Positions 35,829 through 44,277 are shown, counted from the first letter of the stretch. The stretch is 64,000 nucleotides of DNA from Mucilaginibacter sp. L3T2-6 (GCF_030519355.1 NZ_JAUMKC010000010.1:62001-126000), one strand, 5' to 3'. Numbers and translations are program-made. The notes: a model not told the origin generated them from the sequence alone.

Positions 35829-35860
35829 TCCTGTTTACCCCTCGCAAACAACATTGATAT

Positions 35861-37396
35861 TTAAAGAGAGTCGGGATTGTCCAAATATTTCCGGGCCTGA
35901 TTTAAGGTTTTTTCCAGTTCGTCTTTGTCCATTCTATCGAGATTTTTGTAGACCATTGACATGCGCGGATTTTTATAGAAGCGGTCTCTATGAATATCGA
36001 TAAAATGCCAGTATAAGCTATTGTATGGACAAGCACGCTCGCCATGTTTCTTTTTGAAGTCGTAATGGCAGTGTTTACAATAGTCACTCATCCGGTTAAT
36101 ATAAGCTGCAGAAGAAATGTAGGGTTTTGACGCAATTATCCCGCCATCGGCAAACTGGCTCATCCCACGTGTGTTGGTTATTTCCACCCATTGAATAGCG
36201 TCAATATAAACCCCCAGATACCAGGCGTCCACCTCATCAGGATCACTACCCATTAGCAAAGCGAAGTTCCCGATAACCATGAGGCGTTGGATGTGGTGTG
36301 CCCAGGCATGTTCTAACGACTGCCCGATGCATTTAGCAAGACAATTCATTTTTGTTTCGGCTGTCCAGAACCATTCAGGGAGTTTACGCCCGTTATTAAA
36401 GAAATTGAGCTCACCGAATCCCGGCATTTTTGCCCAGTAAACGCCGCGCATAAACTCGCGCCAGCCAATCACCTGCCGGACGAAGCCTTCTACCTGTTGC
36501 AATGAAATCCGTTCTTTATGAGCTTCCCAGGCGGCGATCACTTGTTGAATCACCTGCATGGGAGTAATCATCTTAGTATTCAAAGCAAATGACAGACGGG
36601 AATGAAATAAACTGATCTGATCCTGTAGCATGGCGTCCTCGTAAGTACCGAAATCCGGCAGCAGATGCTCGCAGAAATACGATAGTAATTTCAGCGCCTC
36701 TTTTTCAGCTAACGGCCACGGAAAGTGCGCAGCATCGACCTCTCCAAAATACTTAACGTTCATATCATCTACCATCTTTTTTATGCTGGTTAGGTCATGA
36801 TCAAAATTCAGGCGATGTGGAATGGGCGACTTGCCATCATATTTATTGCGGTTATCGGCGTCAAAGTTCCATTGGCCGCCAACCGGTTTGCCGGCCACCA
36901 TCAGAATAGAGAAGCGTTTTCGCATATACCGGTAAAAGTTTTCCATTAAGTAACTTTTACGGTCGCCAAAGTGTTCCGCGAGTGTATTTCTTTGCGTTAA
37001 AAAATGCTCGGTATCTGCTACACCATGACTTATTGTGAGATTTTGGCAATACTCGCGGAGTTGCTGATCCAGCCTGTATTCATCAGGTAGCTGGTATTCA
37101 AAATGCGTAATACTGATTGCTTTGATGAGGAAATCAAGGTTTGATGTAAAGCTATGCTGATTTTTTTTGTCGTCCAGCTTAATATAAATCACGCGGTGTC
37201 CTTTCTTTTCCAGCTGATGAGCAAAGTTGCGCATCGCGGCAAAAAATCCGAGAATCTTCTGGATGTGATGCTTAACGTATTCCTGTTCCTGACCGACCTC
37301 CATCAGGACATATACAATATCGTCCTCAATTTTTTTTAACCAGCTATGCCGGAGGTTCAGTTGGTCGCCCAGGATTAAACGGAGAGTGGTGCTCAT
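35861..37396 (-). CDS. FeS-type bacterial cryptochrome/(6-4) photolyase (PhrB/CryPro family)
   Basis: 511 residues, the usual length. The N-terminal antenna-binding Rossmann domain starts LRLILGDQLNLRHSWL. The C-terminal FAD and iron-sulfur part has FVRQVIGWREFMRGVYW and GNFALLMGSDPDEVDAWYLGVY. Cysteines at 352, 440, 443 and 456 (with YCKHC and ERACPY) match the four ligands of the [4Fe-4S] cluster found in Agrobacterium PhrB. It repairs (6-4) photoproducts with light. It follows a lipocalin gene by 30 bp and lies next to the CarH-controlled island, consistent with light induction. Confidence 0.95.
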   Translation of the reverse strand: MSTTLRLILGDQLNLRHSWLKKIEDDIVYVLMEVGQEQEYVKHHIQKILGFFAAMRNFAHQLEKKGHRVIYIKLDDKKNQHSFTSNLDFLIKAISITHFEYQLPDEYRLDQQLREYCQNLTISHGVADTEHFLTQRNTLAEHFGDRKSYLMENFYRYMRKRFSILMVAGKPVGGQWNFDADNRNKYDGKSPIPHRLNFDHDLTSIKKMVDDMNVKYFGEVDAAHFPWPLAEKEALKLLSYFCEHLLPDFGTYEDAMLQDQISLFHSRLSFALNTKMITPMQVIQQVIAAWEAHKERISLQQVEGFVRQVIGWREFMRGVYWAKMPGFGELNFFNNGRKLPEWFWTAETKMNCLAKCIGQSLEHAWAHHIQRLMVIGNFALLMGSDPDEVDAWYLGVYIDAIQWVEITNTRGMSQFADGGIIASKPYISSAAYINRMSDYCKHCHYDFKKKHGERACPYNSLYWHFIDIHRDRFYKNPRMSMVYKNLDRMDKDELEKTLNQARKYLDNPDSL

Positions 37397-37426
37397 GTAA
37401 GCTTTATAATCTTAATTAATTAGCGC

Positions 37427-37978
37427 TCAATTACCCTGATTGGTCCAAACCAGTTTCTCCGTTTGGTATCCTAACGACCGCGCTATGCCGAGATAGTTAT
37501 CCTTTACCTGCTGCGGCATTGTTTTATCGCGTGAAAGTAACCAAAGATAGTCCAGGTTATTACCGGCAACCAGCGCATATCTATATTCGGGGTCGATAGC
37601 AATCACATTATAGCCTGCGTAAAACGGGCCGAAGAACGATACTTTTAAACGCCCTTCCGACGGTTGCCCCGCCAGCTTTGCTTTACCAATGCTTTCTTTC
37701 CATTTTTGATCTTTGATACTATATCCTTTATTGTCTACACGTATCGTATTTTCATCTATTAAAGAATAGGTAGCGGTTACGTTTTGAAGTCCGCGTTCGA
37801 ATTTAAAATCCATCCTTGCAATTTCGTACCAGGTTCCGAGGTATCTCTGTTTATCAAAAGGTTGTACCGCTTTAGCTCCCTTGGGGATAGTTACACACGA
37901 GGCTAAATTTACTGCAATTGCTGCCGCAGCGACGGCGGCTAATCCAATTAATGCTTTATTTTTTCTTTCCATCGCCAT
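37427..37978 (-). CDS. Bacterial lipocalin (Blc-like) lipoprotein
   Basis: 183 residues. A lipoprotein signal ends in NLASC (Cys28), so the protein is probably outer-membrane anchored. The lipocalin signature is RYLGTWYEIARMDFKFERGLQNVTATY, with IAIDPEYRYALVAGNNLDYLWLLSRDKTM as the second and third conserved regions. Blc proteins bind lysophospholipids or oxidised lipids and serve in membrane maintenance. The gene heads a probable operon with the FeS photolyase (30-bp gap). This fits a role in repairing light-damaged lipids, by context. It is divergent from the DUF2256 micro-gene, sharing a 39-bp intergenic region. Confidence 0.93.
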   Translation of the reverse strand: MAMERKNKALIGLAAVAAAAIAVNLASCVTIPKGAKAVQPFDKQRYLGTWYEIARMDFKFERGLQNVTATYSLIDENTIRVDNKGYSIKDQKWKESIGKAKLAGQPSEGRLKVSFFGPFYAGYNVIAIDPEYRYALVAGNNLDYLWLLSRDKTMPQQVKDNYLGIARSLGYQTEKLVWTNQGN

Positions 37979-37990
37979 ATATGAAATGTT

Positions 37991-37998
37991 TAATTTTG
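37991..37998 (+). promoter_or_regulatory. -7 box for the DUF2256 gene, resembling the carH promoter
   Basis: TAATTTTG matches TAnnTTTG; a TTTC at 37967-37970, 20 bp upstream, may be the -33 box. The extended sequence TGTTTAATTTTGTTTA (37988-38003) equals the minus-strand carH promoter sequence TGTCTAATTTTGTTGA in 14 of 16 positions. The match suggests shared control. The overlap with the lipocalin leader could allow joint regulation. Confidence 0.5.
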
Positions 37999-38017
37999 TT
38001 TAGCGTTTTATCTGTCA

Positions 38018-38158
38018 ATGCCCAATCAAATCAAGAAACAACATCTACCCGTTAAAAACTGTGCCGTTTGTGGCAAACCCTTTGCCTGGCGAAAAAAATG
38101 GGAGAAGGTTTGGGAAGATGTAAAATATTGCAGCGATCGTTGCCGCAAGCAGCGATAG
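38018..38158 (+). CDS. DUF2256 micro-protein (treble-clef zinc-finger-like), 46 residues
   Basis: The short frame starts [20 protein letters not shown] and ends [11 protein letters not shown]. Four cysteines (15, 18, 38, 42; C-x2-C and C-x3-C, with [14 protein letters not shown] between) are the DUF2256 signature of a zinc-binding knuckle. Length and sequence fit the family well, although the gene is too short for most ORF filters. DUF2256 genes commonly lie beside FeS photolyases and light-responsive regulators, as here. Function unknown; nucleic-acid or protein binding is possible. It is the only plus-strand gene between 35829 and 47554. Confidence 0.9.
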   Translation: MPNQIKKQHLPVKNCAVCGKPFAWRKKWEKVWEDVKYCSDRCRKQR

Positions 38159-38225
38159 TCCTACTGAGTGGTTTGTATCGGCTTGTTATTACTTACAGAG
38201 CCATAAACCGCATTTCAAATTCCAT

Positions 38226-38747
38226 TCATTGTTCACCAAATTTAATCCTTTTTATTAGCTCCCATGGCCCGCCGCAATAACGATACAGTTCTACCCCGAA
38301 TGCATCAAATTGAAAGGGTGTAAAATTTGAATTCAAACCCGCAAATACTTTTTGCGCAGTTAGGGCATCAACTTTATTTTGAATAGTGACATGGGGCCAG
38401 AGTTTTTGTTTGTCCTGTGCGGTAAGTTCAGTGGTAAATGATTTCTGAAGCGCATAATGAAATTTGTTCAATTCCTCGCTTAAAACTTTGATTGCAGTCC
38501 CGTTCCCGATGGAAACTACACGTTCGGCCAATAAGCAGAACTGTATTTGACGTGCTGTAAGAAGCTCGATAACTGACAATGTTTCCTGTTCATTCTCAAG
38601 CGCATGAAATAGTGTTAAATGCGCCTGCAGGTAATTCCGCTCCGGGGGGAAATATTTTTGGCGTAAGTAATTAAAATATTGCTTCGCGATATCATCCATC
38701 CAAAGAGACAAAATCAATGGTCTTGCAACATCAGAACCAGCTACCAT
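38226..38747 (-). CDS. 2'-5' RNA ligase superfamily (2H phosphoesterase) protein
   Basis: 173 residues. The two tandem H-x-T motifs that define 2H phosphoesterases are present: HLTLFH near residue 43 and HVTIQN near residue 119, separated by the usual 75 residues. Members act as cyclic phosphodiesterases on RNA ends, cyclic nucleotides or nucleotide-like metabolites. It is the last gene of the carH polycistron and overlaps the preceding SDR gene by 7 bp (ATGGTAG). Its presence at the end of a carotenoid/photoprotection operon is recurrent in such clusters, but its substrate there is unknown. Confidence 0.88.
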   Translation of the reverse strand: MVAGSDVARPLILSLWMDDIAKQYFNYLRQKYFPPERNYLQAHLTLFHALENEQETLSVIELLTARQIQFCLLAERVVSIGNGTAIKVLSEELNKFHYALQKSFTTELTAQDKQKLWPHVTIQNKVDALTAQKVFAGLNSNFTPFQFDAFGVELYRYCGGPWELIKRIKFGEQ

Positions 38748-39472
38748 GGAAGTTTTTTTCCGTCACGATAAAAGCCGCCCGTTGGACCTTCTTTCGGCAA
38801 GGTTGCAGCCCATACTACACTTTTGGCACCCTCTTCGACCGGTCGCGCACCCCATTCCGCTGTTCCCGGATATGTTGCGGTAAAACCCGGGCAAACCGCA
38901 TTCACTTTGATACCCTTCGATTTAAGTTCGGCGGCGAGCTTGACCGTTAAACCATTCAGCGCTAATTTGCTTAATCCGTAAGCCGTGGTATCACCTTTAG
39001 CAATGAGGCCGAAGGCGATATCACTGAAGGCGCCAGCGCCGCTGGACACATTTACAATCCTTCCATTATCACTTTTTTCCAACAAAGGCACAAAGGCTTT
39101 AATCATTCGCCAGGCCCCAAACAGATTAGTTTCAAAGGCTTTATGCACAAAGTCAAAAGATTGCTCCATTGGTAAACCGCCCTGATCGTAAAATCCGCCT
39201 GCGTTGTTGATCAGCACATCCAGCCGGTGCCATTTTTCAGCAACCTCTTTGGCAGCATAATTAACGCTTTCATCGCTCAGGATATCAATAGTAAGAGCAG
39301 ATGTATTGTGCCCTTCCTTACGCAACTGATTTGACAAGTCAGATAGCTGATCGACGTCGCGCGCAGAAATAATCACACGATAGCCGGCTTCCGCCAGTTG
39401 TTTTGCGGTTTCATATCCAAGTCCCATCTTCCGGCTTACGCCTGTTACTAATGCAATTTGCTGGTTTTCCAT
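38741..39472 (-). CDS. Short-chain dehydrogenase/reductase
   Basis: 243 residues. Classical SDR: cofactor motif TGVSRKMGLG near the start, NNAGG, catalytic Ser in VNVSSGAGAF, and YxxxK in TTAYGLSKLALNG. The cofactor is NAD(P)H; basic residues after the first strand (SARDVD) suggest NADP. It overlaps the RNA-ligase-like gene and follows the FAD oxidoreductase gene by 12 bp in the carH polycistron. SDRs in this position are part of light-regulated clusters in other bacteria; the substrate is unknown. Confidence 0.9.
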   Translation of the reverse strand: MENQQIALVTGVSRKMGLGYETAKQLAEAGYRVIISARDVDQLSDLSNQLRKEGHNTSALTIDILSDESVNYAAKEVAEKWHRLDVLINNAGGFYDQGGLPMEQSFDFVHKAFETNLFGAWRMIKAFVPLLEKSDNGRIVNVSSGAGAFSDIAFGLIAKGDTTAYGLSKLALNGLTVKLAAELKSKGIKVNAVCPGFTATYPGTAEWGARPVEEGAKSVVWAATLPKEGPTGGFYRDGKKLPW

Positions 39473-39484
39473 GAAATAAATATT

Positions 39485-40714
39485 TTAAACAGAAAGTATC
39501 GCTTCCGCGGCCAGACGCCCGGATTTCATAGCTCCGTTGATGGAGCCGTTCAGTATATAGTCTCCGCATCGGAATAAATTATCCGAGACCTTAAAAGCCC
39601 ATAAAGTATTACTGTCGATCGGTTTATCCTTAGCTGGTAAGGCATAGGGAATATGATATGCTTTAACAAGTTTCCAATTAGCCGCATCGGTGAACCAGTA
39701 GCTTAACTCATCTTTAATCTTTTCAGCAATGGTATTTACATCGCCATTACCGGCGAATACTGAAACTGCAATTAACGCATCGCCAACTGAAGTATAATCC
39801 GGAGCAACGTTGTTCATAATGGCAATGTTATTAACGATATGTTCCGGTTTTGTGTCGAGGGCGATCATAGGTATGTTGAGTGGGGCCTTTTCAGCGCTGA
39901 AATAAACGGTATGGGCTGATTTTGAATCGAAATCCCTAACTAACGGATAAGGAAGTTTGGAAGCCTCGGTCGCCACCAGAATATGATCACAGAAATATGA
40001 ATTGCCTTTTGCGGATCTCACCGTTCTCTCTTCCAAAAACACGGCCTCTTCATTCAGTCTGATATTGGCTGTTAAAGGTTGTGCCAGTTGCTTGGGAATC
40101 ATTGCCATCCCTTTAGCCGGTACTGCTGTTCCGCCTTCGCTAAACATTTTATAGAGGAACTCGAACATGATGCTAGAGGTGGCAAGCTCGTCTTCTAAAA
40201 ATACCCCGGCAAAAAAAGGTTTAAAAAAATTCCTGATCATTGCCGGTGAAAACCCATAGTCTTCAAGGTAGTTTAATGTAGGAATTGACTGACCTGAGAA
40301 TATATCTGTTATTGTACGGGATTTAAGCCCTTGCCGCAACGTCAACATTCTGACTTTGTCGGCAAAAGTGCCGGCTGAAGAGGTTAAGGTATTCCATAAT
40401 TGAGCGGGCTTTCTGAAGGGGTCGCTTACGGTGGTCATTCCGCCTTCTTTAAGTATCACTGCACCCGGATCAAAATATTTCAGGTCGAGTGCTTTGTAAT
40501 CGAGCAGTTTTTTCGCTTCAGGATAGGCAGTAAGTAAAACCTGAAACCCCCTGTCCAGTTGATAGCCATTAATGTAATCGGTTCTGACGCGCCCACCCAC
40601 GTCATCGCCTGCCTCCAGAACAATTACAGATCTGCCGCTGGCTTTAAGGACATTTGCGGCAGTCAGCCCGCTAATCCCTGCTCCAATAATAACTACATCT
40701 GCCGACTCTTCCAT
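39485..40714 (-). CDS. FAD-dependent oxidoreductase (amine oxidase / carotenoid-desaturase-like)
   Basis: 409 residues. The dinucleotide-binding motif GAGISGLTAANVL with VLEAGDDVGGRVRTD opens the protein, as in phytoene desaturases and monoamine oxidases. The C-terminus RCGDYILNGSINGAMKSGRLAAEAI closes the FAD site. It is shorter than CrtI and lacks the CrtI C-terminal pattern, so it probably acts on another substrate. It sits 12 bp upstream of an SDR and 3 bp downstream of another, within the carH polycistron. It is a frequent member of photolyase/folE clusters; the reaction is undescribed to my knowledge. Confidence 0.88.
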   Translation of the reverse strand: MEESADVVIIGAGISGLTAANVLKASGRSVIVLEAGDDVGGRVRTDYINGYQLDRGFQVLLTAYPEAKKLLDYKALDLKYFDPGAVILKEGGMTTVSDPFRKPAQLWNTLTSSAGTFADKVRMLTLRQGLKSRTITDIFSGQSIPTLNYLEDYGFSPAMIRNFFKPFFAGVFLEDELATSSIMFEFLYKMFSEGGTAVPAKGMAMIPKQLAQPLTANIRLNEEAVFLEERTVRSAKGNSYFCDHILVATEASKLPYPLVRDFDSKSAHTVYFSAEKAPLNIPMIALDTKPEHIVNNIAIMNNVAPDYTSVGDALIAVSVFAGNGDVNTIAEKIKDELSYWFTDAANWKLVKAYHIPYALPAKDKPIDSNTLWAFKVSDNLFRCGDYILNGSINGAMKSGRLAAEAILSV

Positions 40715-40717
40715 ACA

Positions 40718-41437
40718 TCAAGATTTCAATAACGTTCCTAAGCCGCCATCCACCCCTATGATCTGTCCCGTGATCCACGAGCTGTCTGACCCTAACAAAA
40801 AGCAAATCGCTGCCGCCTGATCATCAACCGATCCTACTCTTTTTATCGGGTGGCGCTGCGCAGCGCTTTCTCTCTTTTTTTCGTCACTCAGTAGCCGTGA
40901 TGCCAATGGCGTATCTGTTAAAGAAGGCGCAACAGCATTTACCCGTATCTTTAAAGGCGCAAATTCAGCTGCCAGCGCTAGGGTCAGGCCGTTAATTGCG
41001 CCTTTGGCAGCTGATACACTGGAATGAAAGTTCATACCGACCTTTGCGGCAACGGAACTAATCAGTACGATCGAGCCTTCGCCCGCGGCTTTTAGCGCTG
41101 GCAATACCTTTTGAATTGCAGCTATTGCGCCGATAACATTGAGATGATGGTCAAGTTTAAAGTCTTCAATTGTAAATCTCTGGAATGGTCTGAGGTCTAT
41201 GCTGCCTACAGCATAAACTATTCCTGAAAGTGTATCGGGGAGAAAGCCCTCGAGGTCTGCTTCATCATTTGTTAAAACATCGTATGTTTGATAATGCACG
41301 GATGCCGGCCATTCCGGTGATGCAGATCTGGATAAACAGTAAACTGTAGCTCCGGAATCTATGAGCCGTTTAACGATAGCCAGACCAATACCGCTGCTTC
41401 CGCCAACAATTACAAAGTTTTTCCCTGCGACGCTCAT
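40718..41437 (-). CDS. Short-chain dehydrogenase/reductase, coupled to folE
   Basis: 239 residues. Motifs: GGSSGIGLAIVKRLIDSG, then NVIGAIAAIQKVLPAL, VLISSVAAKVGMNFHSSVSAAKGA and INGLTLALAAEFAPLKIRVNAVAPSL. The usual catalytic YxxxK is replaced: the segment reads SVSAAKGA, with Ser in the Tyr position (S-x-x-x-K). This makes its activity uncertain. Its ATG overlaps the TGA of folE, so the two are translationally coupled, which hints at a step on a pterin. C-terminal SWITGQIIGVDGGLG is a normal SDR ending. Confidence 0.9.
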   Translation of the reverse strand: MSVAGKNFVIVGGSSGIGLAIVKRLIDSGATVYCLSRSASPEWPASVHYQTYDVLTNDEADLEGFLPDTLSGIVYAVGSIDLRPFQRFTIEDFKLDHHLNVIGAIAAIQKVLPALKAAGEGSIVLISSVAAKVGMNFHSSVSAAKGAINGLTLALAAEFAPLKIRVNAVAPSLTDTPLASRLLSDEKKRESAAQRHPIKRVGSVDDQAAAICFLLGSDSSWITGQIIGVDGGLGTLLKS

Positions 41438-42117
41438 AACTCAACCATTTTTAAAAATTCAGCCCTGATATCTGGCTGTAAAAATTTACCGCGAAATTCT
41501 GTTGTGACCGTAGTACTGAAAGGATCAGCCACTCCGCGCGACGAAACGCAGTGATGAAAGGCATCTACCATAACAGCAATGTCGTCTGTGCCTAACGCTT
41601 CAGATAGTTCTGCCGCAATTTGTATCGTCAAACGCTCCTGCACCTGCGGGCGTTGCGCGCAGTATTGAACCAACCTGTTTAATTTGGATAACCCAATTAC
41701 TTTACCGTTGCTGAAATATGCTACATGTGCCCGGCCTGTAATTGGCACAAAATGATGTTCGCAATGACTTTTTACACTTATGTTTCGCTCCATCAGCATT
41801 TGGTTATAGCTGTATTTGTTTTCGAACAGGGTTACCTCAGGCTTATTGGCGGGGTTCAATCCGCTGAAGATTTCTTTAATGTACATTTTGGCTACCCGCT
41901 TTGGCGTATCCTTTAAACTGTCATCAGCCAGGTCTAACCCCATCGTCTCCATAATTGACCTGAAATGATGCGCGATATGTTCAATTTTCGTATCATCATC
42001 CATATCAAAGGCATCCGGTCTTAGCGGAGTATTAGCAGATTCTATCATTTGTTTTTCAATGCAGTCCAGCAGCTCATCTGCGGATAATTTTTTTGTGTTT
42101 ATTAACGTGTCGCTCAT
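41434..42117 (-). CDS. folE: GTP cyclohydrolase I
   Basis: 227 residues, normal length. Zinc ligands are in SHCEHHFVPITGRAHVAY (Cys and His) and HHCVSSRGV (Cys), with the conserved ERLTIQIAAEL helix between. It makes 7,8-dihydroneopterin triphosphate from GTP, the entry to folate and biopterin-type cofactors. It lies inside the carotenoid polycistron, 13 bp after lycopene cyclase, which is not where a housekeeping folate gene is expected. It is probably a light-induced copy, supplying a pterin or deazaflavin-like antenna for photolyase or a redox pterin; this is inference. Confidence 0.96.
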   Translation of the reverse strand: MSDTLINTKKLSADELLDCIEKQMIESANTPLRPDAFDMDDDTKIEHIAHHFRSIMETMGLDLADDSLKDTPKRVAKMYIKEIFSGLNPANKPEVTLFENKYSYNQMLMERNISVKSHCEHHFVPITGRAHVAYFSNGKVIGLSKLNRLVQYCAQRPQVQERLTIQIAAELSEALGTDDIAVMVDAFHHCVSSRGVADPFSTTVTTEFRGKFLQPDIRAEFLKMVEL

Positions 42118-42130
42118 GTGAGTATCAATC

Positions 42131-42844
42131 TTATTTTTTTTGCAGTGTAGTTGCCGGCTGATTATTTTTATGGAGTGTTCCCTGGTATATCCACACGTTA
42201 ATCAGTATCAGGCCCATTCCATAAAATACATCTTCAATAGGTATAGTTAGTATACGCAGGCCTATGATCTCGCCGGGATTATACCAAACTATCGGCGCCC
42301 CTAAACCCGTACCGGTCAGTAATCCATTAACGATCATAAACGGGATCATTAAGATGCCATATACCAGGTAAAAACGCCTCATCCACTGTACTTCTTTGAT
42401 AGTAGCCATTAAAATGATTACTGCGGGAACGGTAAAAGCAGTGACTGAATAATAATTCGGGTAGTAAATGATGACAAGGGCACCTAAAGCTGCTACAAGG
42501 AAATAATTAAAAAATTTCAGCCGGCTTGTAGCTCGTTCTATCGGGAACAGCTTTGATGCACTATCGAAAGTAAATACGCAGGCATAAGGTATGCAAACAA
42601 AAAAAAGTACCTCTTCAACCGGCAAGTTCCATATATAGATTCCTAACAAATAGTCACGGTTAAATCCCCATACACCTTTGTGTGTAAACCATGCATCCCA
42701 AACGCAGTAAGCGACCGTAGTGACACCGATTGCCGGGAGTAACGCATACCATCGCCTGTATAGCCGGCTTGAGGGATGGAAGGAAGCTATAACCGGGACA
42801 AGGACGCTTAACAGATCGATCAATAAGTAAGTTTGCCTGGTCAT
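42131..42844 (-). CDS. crtY: Lycopene beta-cyclase, fused CrtYcd-type
   Basis: 237 residues with seven hydrophobic segments. The two repeated motifs of the CrtYc/CrtYd fusion are present: IYIWNLPVEEVLFF in the first half and LTIPIEDVFYGMGL in the second, each with the essential acidic pair (PVEE and PIED). It cyclises lycopene to beta-carotene in the membrane. Its ATG overlaps the crtZ stop by 4 bp. The unfused crtYc-crtYd form of Actinobacteria is split; the fused form is usual in Bacteroidota. Confidence 0.93.
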   Translation of the reverse strand: MTRQTYLLIDLLSVLVPVIASFHPSSRLYRRWYALLPAIGVTTVAYCVWDAWFTHKGVWGFNRDYLLGIYIWNLPVEEVLFFVCIPYACVFTFDSASKLFPIERATSRLKFFNYFLVAALGALVIIYYPNYYSVTAFTVPAVIILMATIKEVQWMRRFYLVYGILMIPFMIVNGLLTGTGLGAPIVWYNPGEIIGLRILTIPIEDVFYGMGLILINVWIYQGTLHKNNQPATTLQKK

Positions 42845-43308
42845 GCGTTTTTGCTCTTTTGTTCTTTAAAAAACTTGAGCGGCACCCACAGCATACCAAA
42901 GCACTCCCCGTCTTCTTTTCCTAAATGCTTATGGTGAACTTTGTGCGCCCTGCGTATGCCCAACAGGTATGCGTTATTGCTGTTTCTGAATAACTTTATT
43001 CGCTGATGAATAAAAATATCATGTACCAGGAAATAACATAGTCCGTAGAGCGTAATACCCAGTCCGATAAACAAAGCATAAGTTGCCGGCGTGTAAATTC
43101 CGATAGCAAGGCAAGCTATGCCGGGCGTCGCAAAAATCAAAAAAAAGAAATCGTTGTGCTCAAGAAACCCGTACTGTTCCTTGTGGTGGTGATCTTTATG
43201 AAGCCGCCACAAAAAACCATGCATCAAATATCTATGTGCAAGCCATGCTACGGCCTCCATCAAACCGAATGACACTATAGTAATTAATATATTAAGCAGG
43301 ATTTTCAT
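42841..43308 (-). CDS. crtZ: Beta-carotene hydroxylase CrtZ
   Basis: 155 residues, membrane protein with about four hydrophobic segments. The di-iron histidine motifs are intact: HRYLMHGFLWRLHKDHH, HDIFIHQR and AHKVHHKH. It hydroxylates beta-ionone rings to give zeaxanthin. Its start overlaps the idi stop region by 17 bp and its stop overlaps crtY by 4 bp. Together with crtY it points to zeaxanthin as the end product encoded here. Confidence 0.95.
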   Translation of the reverse strand: MKILLNILITIVSFGLMEAVAWLAHRYLMHGFLWRLHKDHHHKEQYGFLEHNDFFFLIFATPGIACLAIGIYTPATYALFIGLGITLYGLCYFLVHDIFIHQRIKLFRNSNNAYLLGIRRAHKVHHKHLGKEDGECFGMLWVPLKFFKEQKSKNA

Positions 43309-43822
43309 TTTCCTTTTTCTTAAGATCGATTTTATCCAGACATAGACTTAGCCAAGGTGTATAGCGATCCGGGTGTTGCTGAATACTTTGTTGCAATGTT
43401 CTTAATTCCACGTATTGGTAGTCTTCAACTTCTGCCGGATTGACTACCGGAACAGAATTGGTCACGCCGATAAATATGTGGTCATTTTCGTGCTCTATAA
43501 GTCCATTGTCAAACGCTGAACAATACAATAGGGTACCCCAGGCAGTTAGCCCGCAATCCATACCCATCTCTTCGTTCAGTCTGCGGCGTGCAGCATCAAT
43601 ACTTGCCTCACCGGGCCGTGGATGCGTACAACAGGTGTTGCTCCATTTTCCGGGGGAATGATATTTTTCAGCAGCCCGTTTTTGAAGCAGTAGCTGCCCG
43701 CCGCCATTAAAAATAAATACGGAGACTGCGCGATGCAGCGCGCCAACTTTATGAGCTTGCATTTTTTCCATTCTGCCCAATTCGTTGTCATTTTCATCTA
43801 CTAAAATTACCTCTTCCTCCAT
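43292..43822 (-). CDS. idi: Isopentenyl-diphosphate delta-isomerase (type I)
   Basis: 176 residues from the ATG at 43822; a TTG two codons upstream (43828) would overlap the neighbouring stop. It is a Nudix-fold enzyme with the active-site Cys in WSNTCCTHPRPGE and metal-binding Glu/His residues in EASIDAARRRLNEEMGMDC. It interconverts IPP and DMAPP, balancing precursors for carotenoid synthesis. The 3' end overlaps crtZ by 17 bp. There is no other isoprenoid precursor gene in the window. Confidence 0.95.
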   Translation of the reverse strand: MEEEVILVDENDNELGRMEKMQAHKVGALHRAVSVFIFNGGGQLLLQKRAAEKYHSPGKWSNTCCTHPRPGEASIDAARRRLNEEMGMDCGLTAWGTLLYCSAFDNGLIEHENDHIFIGVTNSVPVVNPAEVEDYQYVELRTLQQSIQQHPDRYTPWLSLCLDKIDLKKKENENPA

Positions 43823-43824
43823 TG

Positions 43825-44277
43825 TCAATTTTGCTTCATAAAGTTTAAAATCCGTTTTTTCAAGTCCTGGTCTTCGATGGTATCAAGTCGCTGTACAATC
43901 ATGGTGCTATCAGTTCTTAGCTGATGATTGTAACTGAGCATAGCCGGCAGATTTCGCTGAATGCCGTAGCGAATAAACCGGCACTCCACATTGTTTGAAT
44001 CTGCAGCAATGCCGGTTTCAATCATCTGTTTACCTTTATTAAACGCAGATAATTTTCTTATTGGATTGACAGCATACCTGGCCTCCATCATCTCTGCGGC
44101 GCCACGGTAGCAGGTAATCACCGGATTCTCCGGCGCTGTAGCAAGAATTTGCCTGAAACAAGCAAGGCCGGACCTATGCCTGGCGGCAGCCGCATATGCT
44201 GTTCTCACGGCCACTATATCATAGTTAGCTGCTGCCGCATTTATGCTAAATAAGATCATAATAGCTAAAGTCTTCAT
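43825..44277 (-). CDS. Hypothetical secreted protein of the carotenoid operon
   Basis: 150 residues with a signal peptide (MKTLAIMILFSINAAAA). The mature part is helical, with two conserved-looking Cys (CFRQIL, CYRGAAEMM) and a third in VECRFIR, and pairs of helices with ENPVITCYRGAAEMMEARYAVNP that look TPR-like. It overlaps crtB by 4 bp (ATGA) and lies 2 bp before idi. No enzyme motif is seen. It is possibly a scaffold or transport factor; function unknown. Confidence 0.85.
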   Translation of the reverse strand: MKTLAIMILFSINAAAANYDIVAVRTAYAAAARHRSGLACFRQILATAPENPVITCYRGAAEMMEARYAVNPIRKLSAFNKGKQMIETGIAADSNNVECRFIRYGIQRNLPAMLSYNHQLRTDSTMIVQRLDTIEDQDLKKRILNFMKQN

